DNA from: Cyclobacteriaceae bacterium
Lineage (GTDB): Bacteria; Bacteroidota; Bacteroidia; Cytophagales; Cyclobacteriaceae
Reading direction: 5' to 3'
DNA length: 64,000 nucleotides
Assembly (NCBI GenBank): GCA_028284125.1
Contig: JANQSI010000004.1
Span: 1 to 64,000, forward strand
Position 1 is the stretch's first letter. Each line of letters starts with the position of its first letter. Shown piece by piece: positions 46,414-55,007 of the stretch. A program made the position numbers and the translations under genes. Under the pieces are notes generated by a model. The model worked only from the letters and a program-made list of their open reading frames with translations, did not search any database and was not told the origin of the DNA.

Positions 46414-47355
46414 ATGATAAATTTTAGCGCATTCGAAGGGATGAAATACATCTATCCCTTTCTCATTATTTTCATGATCGTTGAGTTTCTTGTAGCCAGG
46501 GAAAACTACGAGATCAAAGATGTATTGGCTGGTTTTGGAATAGCCATTGGCTCCAGCATCATTGCTTCCTTCACAAAGGTGATTGCAGTAGTTGTTGTGT
46601 TTCAATGGTTTTTTGATGTCCTTGAACCAATAAGGTCAGAATACTTAGGTTACTCATCGATTGGATTTGCCTGGTGGGCTTGGGTTTTAGCGATTATTTC
46701 AGATGATTTCAATTATTATTGGCATCACCGCATAAGTCACACCGTTCGGATTTTATGGGCCTGTCATGTTCCACATCATTCATCCAAACACTTCAACCTG
46801 TCGGTGAGTATCCGTAATGGATGGTTCGTCACTTTTTATAAACCAATTTTCTGGCTATGGATGGCCTGTGTAGGTTTCGAGCCTATAATGATTGGTTCAG
46901 CATTGATCATAAGTTCCGTTTACCAATACTTTTTACATACCAAATTATTGGGCTCTTATGGACCGTTCGGATGGGTTTTCAATAATCCGCAGGCGCATGA
47001 AGTACATCATTCCAGCAACAAGGAATACCTGGATAAAAATCACGGCGGAATTCTCTTGATTTGGGATCGCCTGTTTGGAACCTATCAAGATTTATTAGAG
47101 GAGGTTTCTCCTAAATATGGAATAACCAAAGACCCGGGGACATTCAATCCTGTTAGGTTGAATACACATGAGTTTGAAGCGATTTACAGTGATGTAAAAA
47201 ATGCAAAATCTTTCAAACATGCCTTGAAATACATATTTGGTCCTCCTGGATGGAGTACGGATCCATCCATGACTGTCAGTCAAACGAACGGGCGAAAATC
47301 CATTGACTTGAGATATCTGTCAGAAAAAATGGAAGAGAGAAAGAAAGCTGTTTGA
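46414..47355 (+). CDS. Fatty acid hydroxylase/sterol desaturase-superfamily membrane protein
   Basis: 313 aa from ATG 46414, preceded by AAAAAGGACTG; the track's 46378 start is a TTG. A di-iron His cluster is complete: DFNYYWHHRISHTVRILWACHVPHHSSKHFNLS in the middle and PQAHEVHHSSNKEYLDKNHGGILLIWDRLFGTYQD near the end, in the pattern HxxxH, HxxHH, HxxHH. Such enzymes hydroxylate or desaturate lipids, sterols or carotenoids in the membrane. About five membrane helices. Convergent with the MarR gene, one base apart. Confidence 0.92.
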   Translation: MINFSAFEGMKYIYPFLIIFMIVEFLVARENYEIKDVLAGFGIAIGSSIIASFTKVIAVVVVFQWFFDVLEPIRSEYLGYSSIGFAWWAWVLAIISDDFNYYWHHRISHTVRILWACHVPHHSSKHFNLSVSIRNGWFVTFYKPIFWLWMACVGFEPIMIGSALIISSVYQYFLHTKLLGSYGPFGWVFNNPQAHEVHHSSNKEYLDKNHGGILLIWDRLFGTYQDLLEEVSPKYGITKDPGTFNPVRLNTHEFEAIYSDVKNAKSFKHALKYIFGPPGWSTDPSMTVSQTNGRKSIDLRYLSEKMEERKKAV

Positions 47356-47356
47356 T

Positions 47357-47794
47357 TTATGAATTGCAGTTGGCAACAATTTTCTTGAGGCGTTTATCTA
47401 GAGTAGTGATCTCTTTTTCAGAAAGTCCTTCAAGGGCAACTTTTCTGTTGCTGAGAATAAGCGGTTGAAGCTTCTTAACCGCTTTCTTCCCTTTGGCCAG
47501 GATTTTTAAATGAGACCTTCTTCTGTCCTCTTTGTTTTCTTCCCTTTTGAGGTATCCGTTTTTTTCCATCAAATCAATCATTCGGGTAAGAGAAGCATAA
47601 TCTTTGAAGATGAGTTCGGCGACTTCAATTTGAAGCAGTTTTGGATTTTCAGATATAATAATCAACACCATCGCCTGATCTAAGGAGAGATCAGAAAGTA
47701 GTTCTTTGATCTTTTTTTGGGCAAACTTTCGGTACTCCTTTATGGTCTGCTCAATGGTGTAGAATATGGTTTCGGTAGGACTATCGAATCGCAT
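47357..47794 (-). CDS. MarR-family transcription regulator
   Basis: 145 aa with the winged-helix MarR fold: DLSLDQAMVLIIISENPKLLQIEVAELIFKDYASLTRMIDLMEKNGYLKREENKEDRRRSHLKILAKGKKAVKKLQPL. The DRR in the wing is the conserved DNA-contact motif. MarR proteins are ligand-responsive repressors. Upstream in the same direction lies the HELGH protein gene (about 40 bp), but the target is not clear. Confidence 0.93.
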   Translation of the reverse strand: MRFDSPTETIFYTIEQTIKEYRKFAQKKIKELLSDLSLDQAMVLIIISENPKLLQIEVAELIFKDYASLTRMIDLMEKNGYLKREENKEDRRRSHLKILAKGKKAVKKLQPLILSNRKVALEGLSEKEITTLDKRLKKIVANCNS

Positions 47795-47835
47795 ACTGTA
47801 AAATAGATTACTTAAATCTATTCATAATTCCTTTT

Positions 47836-48579
47836 CTATTCTTCGAAGCGTTTCTCGTAAAGTTTGTGCTTACGCATTGCGTCCGCTAATTCTTTATCGG
47901 TCATATAGTACTTGTCCATGAAAATCTGGCCATATCGCTCATACATATCGACGCAACATGGATCATAGCGAACGTACCAGGCATATTGATAAATCTGACT
48001 TCCGAGACCATGGTATACGGGCATCAAATCTGTGCTACGTTCGTGCGTAGCTCTGAAATCATCATCAATGGCATACATTAAACCCCATTTTGCGATTTGG
48101 AGGGTCGTGAGTTGATGGTAATAAACAGTATGCCCAAGCTCATGTGCGAGAATTCCGACTTGAGCATCAAATGGGAGTGAATACAAAAGGATTTCATCAA
48201 ACGGAGTATTGGTGGCGTTGTTTAAATAAATGATGTATTTGCGATTCTTACCTTTTCCAAATAAGGTCGGAATATCGAAGTTGGCTTCCATTGGTGCTCC
48301 GGAAGGAATGAGTTTCATATCGATAGCAACATCTTTCAATTGTGGATATGCAGAATAAGCCAACAAGGCGGCCAATTCAAACCCTTCAGGAAGACCTTTG
48401 TTACTTCCGACCACTTCTTTCAGGCTATCAATATCAAACGATTGTGTTACTAATGAATCTGGAAATAAGAATACATTTTCCTGCGGGTCATACTGAATAG
48501 GGTCGACATCTTGGACAAGAATGGCAATGACAAGTAGAACGATTGCTGCAAGAAATCCTAGTGATATCTTCTTGATCAA
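47836..48579 (-). CDS. Putative membrane-anchored zinc metalloprotease
   Basis: 247 aa with a TTG start at 48579: no ATG or GTG exists upstream before the in-frame stop, and the first residues (IKKISLGFLAAIVLLVIAILVQD) are a fitting signal anchor. The catalytic motif HELGHTVYYHQ lies at about residue 145 in DAQVGILAHELGHTVYYHQLTTLQ; the Glu ligand may be in FRATHERSTDLMPVYHG. Exported peptidase of no named family. Confidence 0.7.
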   Translation of the reverse strand: MIKKISLGFLAAIVLLVIAILVQDVDPIQYDPQENVFLFPDSLVTQSFDIDSLKEVVGSNKGLPEGFELAALLAYSAYPQLKDVAIDMKLIPSGAPMEANFDIPTLFGKGKNRKYIIYLNNATNTPFDEILLYSLPFDAQVGILAHELGHTVYYHQLTTLQIAKWGLMYAIDDDFRATHERSTDLMPVYHGLGSQIYQYAWYVRYDPCCVDMYERYGQIFMDKYYMTDKELADAMRKHKLYEKRFEE

Positions 48580-48628
48580 TTTGAATTTTTTATGGTTTAC
48601 GACTTGATTTCACTGAAGTTAAATTCCT

Positions 48629-49957
48629 TCAAAAAGATTTTTCTAACCGCTTCCAAATTTCATCTAACCAATCTTCATGTTCTGGCTTAAGCAAACATGA
48701 CCGGAGACAAGTCAAGTAGTCCGTGTTGATTTCAAAATCTACATTTTTAAAAAGCTTCGTTGGGTATTTGTAAAGGGATAAATACAAACTGTTTTCTTCC
48801 GCTTTTTCAAAAATCAAATTTGCCTTTTCACTCATCGATTGTGTTTCATCACCATATGCTGCATAAACTACAATGTCTGTTTCTGGCTTCATTAAAGGAA
48901 ACAGCTGATCACTGGCTTCCAGCTTTTCATGAAATTTCAATGCGGCATTTCTGGATTGAGTCAGGTCTTTGCTGAACTGGCCACCCTTTACAGGTGGTAG
49001 CATTTGATGTGTTGCCCATAAGCCGACTGCTGAGGCTCCGGCTCGAGAACATTCTAAGCTTATTTCTCCCAGGTGAAGTTCATCGGAGGTATAGTAGGTA
49101 TAAGGAGAATCATGAAGATAGTATTGAGCGACTGAAGGATCTTTGAAAAGAATACATCCACATCCGTAGGGTTGAAGGCCTTGCTTGTGTGGATCGACTA
49201 CAATGCTATCGACCTGATTTAGTAAAGCGAATTTTTTTGCTGTTGCTTCTTCAAGATTTTCTACTAGCCCAAAATAACCTCCGTAGGCGGCATCCGCATG
49301 AATTCTAAAATCATATTGCTTTTGGAGTTCCAATAATTTATCCAATGGGTCAACCGCACCAGTTCCTGTTGTTCCCATCGTACAAACCACCGTCCCTACA
49401 TTTCCATTCTTCAGTTTTTCTTCGAGATCATTGAGATCCATTCGAGAGAATTGGTCTGTTTTCACTTTTTCGAAATTGAGCTGCAAAACCCCGGAAATTC
49501 TTTCGTGTGTGTAGTGCGACTGATCGGATGCGATAATCAACTTTTCAGGATGAACTTGACCAGCAACCCAAAGTCCTTCGAGATTTGCCATGGTTCCACC
49601 TCCCGTCAGATGTCCGAGGTGTTCCTTATAACCAAACATTTTGGCGAGATCAGTGACTACTTCCTTCTCCATGGGTGAACTGGCTTTGCTGCCGTCCATC
49701 GCATGATTGTTGGGATTAATCCACATGGCTAGCATGTAGGCTGCCCGGGCAATTGGATGTGGCGGCTTCAGCATTTGACCTGCAAAAAGTGGATGGAAAT
49801 AGGGGTAGTTGTTTTGCATTTTATCAGCAACTTCCATCATTACGCGCTCCATTTTTTCATAATCAAACTCAACATCCACAGAAGGGAGGTCAAATCCACT
49901 TTCCAACTTGTCTATTGCCTTTTGAAGAAGCTTGATCGAGTTTTTCTCTAGAATCAT
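48629..49957 (-). CDS. PLP-dependent group II amino-acid decarboxylase family
   Basis: 442 aa. Group II (aromatic-L-amino-acid/glutamate-type) decarboxylase fold: PHPIARAAYMLAMWINPNNHAMDGSKASSPMEKEVV, HLTGGGTMANLEGLWVAG, TMGTTGTGAVDPLD, IHADAAYGGYFG, and the cofactor lysine at about 255 in SIVVDPHKQGLQPYGCGCILF. Substrate cannot be read; candidates are aromatic or acidic amino acids. Some Bacteroidota members are labelled aspartate aminotransferase family. Stand-alone gene, about 50 bp upstream of the HELGH protein gene and in the same direction. Confidence 0.87.
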   Translation of the reverse strand: MILEKNSIKLLQKAIDKLESGFDLPSVDVEFDYEKMERVMMEVADKMQNNYPYFHPLFAGQMLKPPHPIARAAYMLAMWINPNNHAMDGSKASSPMEKEVVTDLAKMFGYKEHLGHLTGGGTMANLEGLWVAGQVHPEKLIIASDQSHYTHERISGVLQLNFEKVKTDQFSRMDLNDLEEKLKNGNVGTVVCTMGTTGTGAVDPLDKLLELQKQYDFRIHADAAYGGYFGLVENLEEATAKKFALLNQVDSIVVDPHKQGLQPYGCGCILFKDPSVAQYYLHDSPYTYYTSDELHLGEISLECSRAGASAVGLWATHQMLPPVKGGQFSKDLTQSRNAALKFHEKLEASDQLFPLMKPETDIVVYAAYGDETQSMSEKANLIFEKAEENSLYLSLYKYPTKLFKNVDFEINTDYLTCLRSCLLKPEHEDWLDEIWKRLEKSF

Positions 49958-50077
49958 TAGCGGAAGAATTAATTAATCGAAAAATTAATGGGATTTATCT
50001 CAAAATTGACTGGTTGATCGAATTGTATTTAAGGGATCACCATTTTTTCGTTACTTAAACATGTAAACCATGCCACA

Positions 50078-50479
50078 ATGGAATCATTCAATCAGGATTT
50101 ACATGATTTAGTTGAGATAAAAACTTTTGAAACCAAGCTTTCACAAGAACCAGAACATCATTCGCTTGCACTGAAAGTATTGGACAAGAAGGTCGATCAT
50201 TTCAATGAAAAGTATGACTTTTCTATGCAGAACATCATGTTTGAAATCTATGATGAATTATGTCCTGATGACGAGATTAAACCAATCAAGGAATATTTGG
50301 CCAGTCACTACGTCTTGTCATCAGGAAAATTCGATGCTCCACTAGATGAAGGTGTCGTTGTAAATCTTGATGATTTTTCATTCAAAAAAGGGCGACTGGT
50401 CCTTTTACCTGATCCCGCCAGGATTGTTCTTCAAAATCCTGAAACAAACCATAGGGAGATTGTCTGGCAGGCCGCATAA
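50078..50479 (+). CDS. Hypothetical cytosolic protein
   Basis: 133 aa, acidic and soluble. The N-terminal half is helical (LHDLVEIKTFETKLSQEPEHHSLALKVLDKKVDHFNEKYDFSMQNIMFEIYDELC) and the C-terminal half has short strands (GVVVNLDDFSFKKGRLVLLPDPARIVLQNPETNHREIVWQAA). No signal peptide, no known motif, no family recognised. It ends one base before the convergent nitroreductase gene. Confidence 0.7.
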   Translation: MESFNQDLHDLVEIKTFETKLSQEPEHHSLALKVLDKKVDHFNEKYDFSMQNIMFEIYDELCPDDEIKPIKEYLASHYVLSSGKFDAPLDEGVVVNLDDFSFKKGRLVLLPDPARIVLQNPETNHREIVWQAA

Positions 50480-50480
50480 G

Positions 50481-51038
50481 CTAGAACCATTCGACTTTTT
50501 CTTCGATAGGTCCTTTTTCCATGATTCGATCGTTTGATTCGCAATATCCCAGGTAGAAAAATCCCAAGCATTTTTCGTTGGGTTTTAGACTAATCAATTC
50601 TCCAAGATGATCGGCTAACGCTGGTGAACTCCAATAACCGCCAAGTTCGTATTGTCGAAGTGAAATCCAAATGTTTTGAATCGCGCAAGCTACTGAGGCA
50701 ATTTCTTCCCACTCGGGTACTCTTTCATCAGGGTCACGATGCGATACAATTGCCAAGACTGCTCCGGCGCTTGAGAAATTGTTTTTGGTTTTCTCATATT
50801 TGGCTTCAGAGAATTCAGCCGTTGTTTCCTTGTACTTTTCAGCAATAAAATCTCCCAATTTGTTTTTCCCCTCATCTGTAAAAACCTTGAATCGCCAGGG
50901 TTCAGTAAGTCGATGCGTTGGTGCATGATTGGCATTTTCAAGAAGCTCTTCTATGATATTTTTGGGTATTGGCTTATCTATGTATTGACGTGGATAGACA
51001 GATTTGCGGGCACGAATTGTTTCATTTATTTGACTCAC
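50481..51038 (-). CDS. Nitroreductase family protein
   Basis: 185 aa. FMN-dependent nitroreductase fold: INETIRARKSVYPRQYIDKPIPKNIIEELLENANHAPTHRLTEPWRFKVFTDEGKNKLGDFI, then AIQNIWISLRQYELGGYWSSPA and ECLGFFYLGYCESNDRIMEKGPIEEKVEWF. RKS and APTHRLTEPWRF are the flavin phosphate and ring contacts in this family. The start is GTG at 51038 (no suitable ATG). Divergent from the SDR gene 21 bp away; a shared redox role is possible. Confidence 0.92.
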   Translation of the reverse strand: MSQINETIRARKSVYPRQYIDKPIPKNIIEELLENANHAPTHRLTEPWRFKVFTDEGKNKLGDFIAEKYKETTAEFSEAKYEKTKNNFSSAGAVLAIVSHRDPDERVPEWEEIASVACAIQNIWISLRQYELGGYWSSPALADHLGELISLKPNEKCLGFFYLGYCESNDRIMEKGPIEEKVEWF

Positions 51039-51059
51039 TTCTATAATTCAATTTAAATA

Positions 51060-51923
51060 ATGAATAAATCTAAGAACATTTTGATCACCGGTGCATCAAC
51101 TGGAATTGGATATGATCTTGCCAAAATTTTTGTGAAAGGGGGATATACGGTTTTTGGAAGTGTGAGAAGTCAGTCCGATGCTGCGCGATTACGTGAGGAA
51201 CTTGGATCGAATTTCCATTCATTGGTATTCGATGTTACAAATCATATGACGGTGGATGAGGCTGCCGAAAAGTTGAAAGAAAAGGTTGGTGATGAAGGGT
51301 TAGGCGGATTGATCAATAATGCAGGAGTTGCCATTGGCGGACCTTTGATGGATCTTGATATTGAAGATTTTCGGTATCAGTTTGAAGTGAACGTACTTGG
51401 CTTGATTAAAGTCACGCAAGCTTTCTTGCCGCTGTTAGGTGCAAGGGAATCTCATGGTTCGTTACCCGGTAAAATCTTGCAAATCTCTTCTATTGCCGGA
51501 AAGGTTGGTATGCCATTTATGTCGCCATATGCCGGATCTAAACACGCGGTGGAAGGAATATCCCAAAGCTTGCGACGCGAATTACAATTGTACGGAATTG
51601 ATGTGATTGTGATTGGACCTGGCCCGATAAAGACACCGATTTGGAACAAAGGTGTTGGGGAAGGTGCAGACAAGAAATTTGAGCATTCCCCTTTTTATAA
51701 ATCACTGAAAATTTTCCAAACCAAGTTTGTGGCAGGAGCTGTCAAAAAAGCGTGGACCTCTGAAAAGGCGGCAGGAATCATTTTGAACATTTTTGAAAAA
51801 TCCAGTCCAAAAACAAGGTATGGGATCGTTCCACAACGACTGAGAAATTCAATACTTCCGAGACTGCTTCCAGATCGTACTTTGGATAAATTTGTCAAGA
51901 AGAGTCTTAAACTTTATAAATAG
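51060..51923 (+). CDS. Short-chain dehydrogenase/reductase
   Basis: 287 aa Rossmann-fold oxidoreductase. Cofactor motif ILITGASTGIGYDLAK at the N-terminus, LINNAGVAIGGPL in the middle, Ser in ILQISSIAGKVGMPFM, and catalytic Tyr/Lys in SPYAGSKHAVEG (about 157-161). The charged residue after the second strand (VFGSVRS, with Arg) suggests NADP(H). The C-terminal extension is retinol-dehydrogenase-like. Followed after 6 bp by the DUF72 gene, probably one operon. Confidence 0.93.
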   Translation: MNKSKNILITGASTGIGYDLAKIFVKGGYTVFGSVRSQSDAARLREELGSNFHSLVFDVTNHMTVDEAAEKLKEKVGDEGLGGLINNAGVAIGGPLMDLDIEDFRYQFEVNVLGLIKVTQAFLPLLGARESHGSLPGKILQISSIAGKVGMPFMSPYAGSKHAVEGISQSLRRELQLYGIDVIVIGPGPIKTPIWNKGVGEGADKKFEHSPFYKSLKIFQTKFVAGAVKKAWTSEKAAGIILNIFEKSSPKTRYGIVPQRLRNSILPRLLPDRTLDKFVKKSLKLYK

Positions 51924-51929
51924 AACGCT

Positions 51930-52796
51930 ATGAAATTTGGAGGAGTTGAAAACCCTGAATTAGTTGATTTCACCTTGCCCGACGATCATCCGGATACAGC
52001 CAATGTATTGAGAAATGGATCAGACCTTGAGCGTGTGTTTGTTGGATGCGCCAAATGGAATCGCCAGGATCTGAAGAAATTCTATCCAAGAGGTACAAAA
52101 GATGAATTGACCTATTATGCGACTCAATTCAATTCGATAGAACTTAATGCCACTTTTTATAATCATTTCAGTGAAGAACAAATGATGAAATGGGTGGAAA
52201 AGACTCCAGACACGTTCAAATTCTTCCCAAAAGTTCACCAGATGATTAGCCATATCAAAAGGCTAAACAATGTCGAAGAATCCATCGAATTCTATACTTC
52301 CAACATCCGAAACCTTGGTGATAAGTTGGGTATGTGCTTTCTACAGTTGCATAACAACTTCAAGCCACAAAACATGGACCGCTTGATTACGGCAGTTGAA
52401 TATTGGCCAAAAGACATTCCCTTGGCAATTGAACTGAGAAATACCGAGTGGTTCAATGATGAAGAAATCGCCAATGAAGTTTATGATCTTTTCGAGAAAA
52501 ATGGAATCTCAAATATTATCACTGACACTGCTGGTCGCCGTGATTTACTTCATATGAGGCTGACTTCTCCTGATGTATTTGTGAGGTACGTAGGAGCGAA
52601 CCATGAAAGTGATTATTCAAGATTAGATGACTGGCTCGCAAGGGTATCAAAATGGAAAGCGGCTGGCATGCGGAATTTGTACTTCTTTGTTCATCAAAAC
52701 CTGGAAAAGGAATCGCCGGTTCTTTCGGCTTATTTCATTGAGAAGCTGAATGATGAATTTGGACTTGATTTGAATGTGCCGGAAGGAGTGGCATAA
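51930..52796 (+). CDS. DUF72-family protein (YecE-like)
   Basis: 288 aa. DUF72 TIM-barrel signature: VFVGCAKWNRQDLKKFYPRGTKDELTYYATQFNSIELNATFYNHFSEEQMMKWVEKTPDTFKFFPKVHQMISHIKRL, LGMCFLQLHNNFKPQNMDRL, LAIELRNTEWFNDEE, and a final MRNLYFFVHQNLEKESPVLSAYFIEKL. Widespread but functionally uncharacterised. Probably co-transcribed with the SDR gene upstream. Confidence 0.93.
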   Translation: MKFGGVENPELVDFTLPDDHPDTANVLRNGSDLERVFVGCAKWNRQDLKKFYPRGTKDELTYYATQFNSIELNATFYNHFSEEQMMKWVEKTPDTFKFFPKVHQMISHIKRLNNVEESIEFYTSNIRNLGDKLGMCFLQLHNNFKPQNMDRLITAVEYWPKDIPLAIELRNTEWFNDEEIANEVYDLFEKNGISNIITDTAGRRDLLHMRLTSPDVFVRYVGANHESDYSRLDDWLARVSKWKAAGMRNLYFFVHQNLEKESPVLSAYFIEKLNDEFGLDLNVPEGVA

Positions 52797-52804
52797 TATC
52801 GGAA

Positions 52805-53206
52805 AAGTGTAACTCTAAATTTATTTCAGAGTCTTCCACTTTATTTGTGAAATCAGAATAGAGTTTGCATGAAGATGCTGAACCAAGTTCAGCATGACAT
52901 TAGAGCATGACATTAGGTGATTGATTCATATCACAATGAAGTTCCCGAGAACTTGTTTCAGGTCTTCCATTTTATCTGTGCAGTCAGAATGGGTTTAGCA
53001 CGAAGATGTTGAAACAAGTTCAGCATGACACTAGGTGATCAATCATACACAATGCCGTCACCCTGAACTTGTTTCAGGGTTTTCCATTTTTATTTGTGAA
53101 ATCAGAATGGGGCTTGTATGAAGATGCTGAAACGAGTTCAGCATGACACTAGGTGATGATCAATCATACACGGTGTAAGTCACCCTGAACTTGTTTCAGG
53201 GTCTTC
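52805..53206. repeat. Tandem composite dyad-repeat block, about 3.3 units
   Basis: Three and a part copies of a 116-132 bp unit. Each unit has a CCTGAACTTGTTTCAGG-type dyad with GTCTTCCATTTTAT, then GAATGGGGTTTGCATGAAGATGCTGAAACAAGTTCAGCATGACACTAGGTGATCAATCATACAC. The dyads alternate between two versions (CCTGAA/TTCAGG and TGCTGAA/TTCAGCA). The block fills most of a 512-bp gene-free interval. The same modules occur once at 17.76 kb. Confidence 0.9.
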
Positions 53207-53251
53207 CTGAGCTATTAAATGTTTGGGATGGTGATATTCACTTGCGTTCAA

Positions 53252-53281
53252 ACAAAAAACCATCCATGAATTCATGGATGG
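53252..53281 (-). terminator. Rho-independent terminator of the Spy-like gene
   Basis: Perfect 22-bp palindrome CCATCCATGAATTCATGGATGG, preceded on the plus strand by AAACAAAAAA, so minus-strand transcripts end in a U-run. Located just after the stop at 53309. Confidence 0.85.
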
Positions 53282-53308
53282 CCTGATCAAGTATAAGTGG
53301 ATTAAAAC

Positions 53309-53704
53309 TTATCTCTTTCGCGCACGTCTGTGCCTCATTCGATCGCGCATTCGTTCTCTTCGTTCTTTCCTATTCAGATGAATCTCTTTTCTAATTAAAG
53401 ACAACTCCGCCATCTGATTTTGATTCAATATTCCTTTCAGATCCTCGTCCTTCTGATCAACAATATCTGCAACAGCTCTCAGTTTTTCACTCCTGGTTTT
53501 GCTTTCATCTTCCCGAATGCTCTTTAACTCAGGTCTGTATTTTTCTCTTAAGGCTTTAAGTTGTTCCGTTTGATCGTCAGTAAGCTCCAGCCGAGTTTTA
53601 ATCTCATCGCGTTTCTTTTTGATCCGCTCGTTTACTTCCCTATCCTGAGCCACAAGAACATTTGCCGCCACTAAAATTCCAAGTGCTATAATTAGTTTTT
53701 TCAT
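53309..53704 (-). CDS. Spy/CpxP-like periplasmic protein
   Basis: 131 aa with signal peptide MKKLIIALGILVAANVLVAQ. Helical LTxxQ-type repeats (LELTDDQTEQLKALREKYRPELKSIREDESKTRSEKLRAVADI, and LKGILNQNQMAELSLIRKEI) match the Spy/CpxP chaperone family. The C-terminus (RKERRERMRDRMRHRRARKR) is strikingly Arg-rich. Such proteins act as ATP-independent periplasmic chaperones or envelope-stress modulators. Confidence 0.82.
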   Translation of the reverse strand: MKKLIIALGILVAANVLVAQDREVNERIKKKRDEIKTRLELTDDQTEQLKALREKYRPELKSIREDESKTRSEKLRAVADIVDQKDEDLKGILNQNQMAELSLIRKEIHLNRKERRERMRDRMRHRRARKR

Positions 53705-53758
53705 TGTCGTGTTGTTTGGTGCTTAGACAATAAGAAATGGAAAAGGTTTAATGGACAT

Positions 53759-54532
53759 CTATTCGAATCGCAGATGTTTTACTGATTCACCAGAATTTCT
53801 AAGCTCTTCAAGCGATTCAATTCCAATATCCAGATGATTGGTAACAAATTTGTTAGTCACTTTTTTGTCACTTTCCGAGGTTTTTACACCTTCCGGGACC
53901 ATCGGATTGTCGGAAACGAGTAGTAGCGCGCCACGAGGAATTTTATTCACAAAACCCACTGTGAAAAGAGTCGCTGTTTCCATGTCAATTGCAGAAGCAC
54001 GAATCGATCGCAGGTATTCTTTGAATTCTTCATCGTGTTCCCAAACCCTTCGGTTCATCGTGTAAACGGTTCCGGTCCAGTAGTCGAATCCTTTTGCTTT
54101 GATCACGTGAGAAATTGCACGCTGCAATCGAAACGAAGGTAATGCTGGAACTTCGGAGGGTAAGTAATCGTCTGAAGTTCCTTCTCCCCGAATGGCAGCA
54201 ATTGGAAGGATGAGATCACCGAGTTGGTTCGTTTTCTTGAGACCACCACATTTTCCCAGAAATAGTACCGCTTTGGGTGAGATTGAAGAAAGAAGGTCCA
54301 TGACAGTTGCAGCCAAAGCACTTCCCATTCCGAAATTGATGATGGTAATATCCTTGTGTGTGGCAGTTTGCATTGAGCCACCTTCACCTTTGATTTCAAC
54401 GCCAAATTTTTCTGAAAACATAACTACATAGTTGGGGAAATTGGTAAGTAGAATGTACTTGCCAAATTCATTAAGTCCGGTACCCGTATAACGTGGCAAC
54501 CAATTGTCAACTATTTCTTTTTTTGTTTTCAT
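53759..54532 (-). CDS. amn: AMP nucleosidase
   Basis: 257 aa phosphorylase-superfamily enzyme that cleaves AMP to adenine and ribose 5-phosphate. Motifs: TIINFGMGSALAATVMDLLSSISPKAVLFLGKCGGLKKTNQLGDLILPIAAIRGEGTSDDYLP, and the ribose/base-binding SAIDMETATLF with GALLLVSDNPMVPEG. The length matches the short Bacteroidota type that lacks the E. coli N-terminal regulatory domain. Transcribed divergently from the PadR operon. Confidence 0.9.
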   Translation of the reverse strand: MKTKKEIVDNWLPRYTGTGLNEFGKYILLTNFPNYVVMFSEKFGVEIKGEGGSMQTATHKDITIINFGMGSALAATVMDLLSSISPKAVLFLGKCGGLKKTNQLGDLILPIAAIRGEGTSDDYLPSEVPALPSFRLQRAISHVIKAKGFDYWTGTVYTMNRRVWEHDEEFKEYLRSIRASAIDMETATLFTVGFVNKIPRGALLLVSDNPMVPEGVKTSESDKKVTNKFVTNHLDIGIESLEELRNSGESVKHLRFE

Positions 54533-54607
54533 GTGTACAAATGTACGCGAGATTTCACGGACTCCTTTTATTGGTTTTTTGATTTAAAAGAGTGAATTTT
54601 TATAAAA

Positions 54608-54659
54608 ACTGCAATTACGAATAAAATAATGTAACTATTTTTACTGCAATTACGAATAA
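54608..54659 (+). promoter_or_regulatory. Two 17-bp direct repeats before the PadR gene
   Basis: ACTGCAATTACGAATAA occurs exactly at 54608-54624 and 54643-54659, spaced 35 bp start to start. Between them lies GTAA-CTATT-TTAC. The second copy ends 9 bp before the PadR ATG. Likely operator sites for the PadR repressor or remnants of promoter duplication. Confidence 0.65.
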
Positions 54660-54668
54660 TATGAGATT

Positions 54669-55007
54669 ATGAAGAAAACGAAACTTGGGGAATTCGAAGA
54701 ATTAGTATTACTCACTGTCATTGTTTTGGCGGAAGAAGCGTATGGAGTGGAAATCAAACGCGAGCTCGAATCCAGGCTAAAAGAAACTTTGAGTGTCGGA
54801 TCCATTCAGTCTGCTTTGAAGCGAATGGAAGAAAAAGGTTTTTTGACTTCTGAATTTGGAGAAGCAACAGGCAAGCGAGGAGGGAAGAGAAAACGAATTT
54901 ACACTGCCACACCTTATGCGCATCGAATTTTGACAGAGATGAAAGATATTCGATCCCAGCTTTGGGAAGCAATACCAGAACCGATGATTAGTTTCCAGGG
55001 ATTATGA
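54669..55007 (+). CDS. PadR-family transcription regulator
   Basis: 112 aa winged-helix repressor: GEFEELVLLTVIVLAEEAYGVEIKRELESRLKETLSVGSIQSALKRMEEKGFLTSEFGEATGKRGGKRKRIYTATPYAHRIL. In Bacteroidota and Acidobacteria such PadR genes sit before MacB/FtsX permeases, as here: its stop overlaps the permease start (ATGA). It probably represses its own operon through the direct repeats upstream. Confidence 0.92.
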   Translation: MKKTKLGEFEELVLLTVIVLAEEAYGVEIKRELESRLKETLSVGSIQSALKRMEEKGFLTSEFGEATGKRGGKRKRIYTATPYAHRILTEMKDIRSQLWEAIPEPMISFQGL

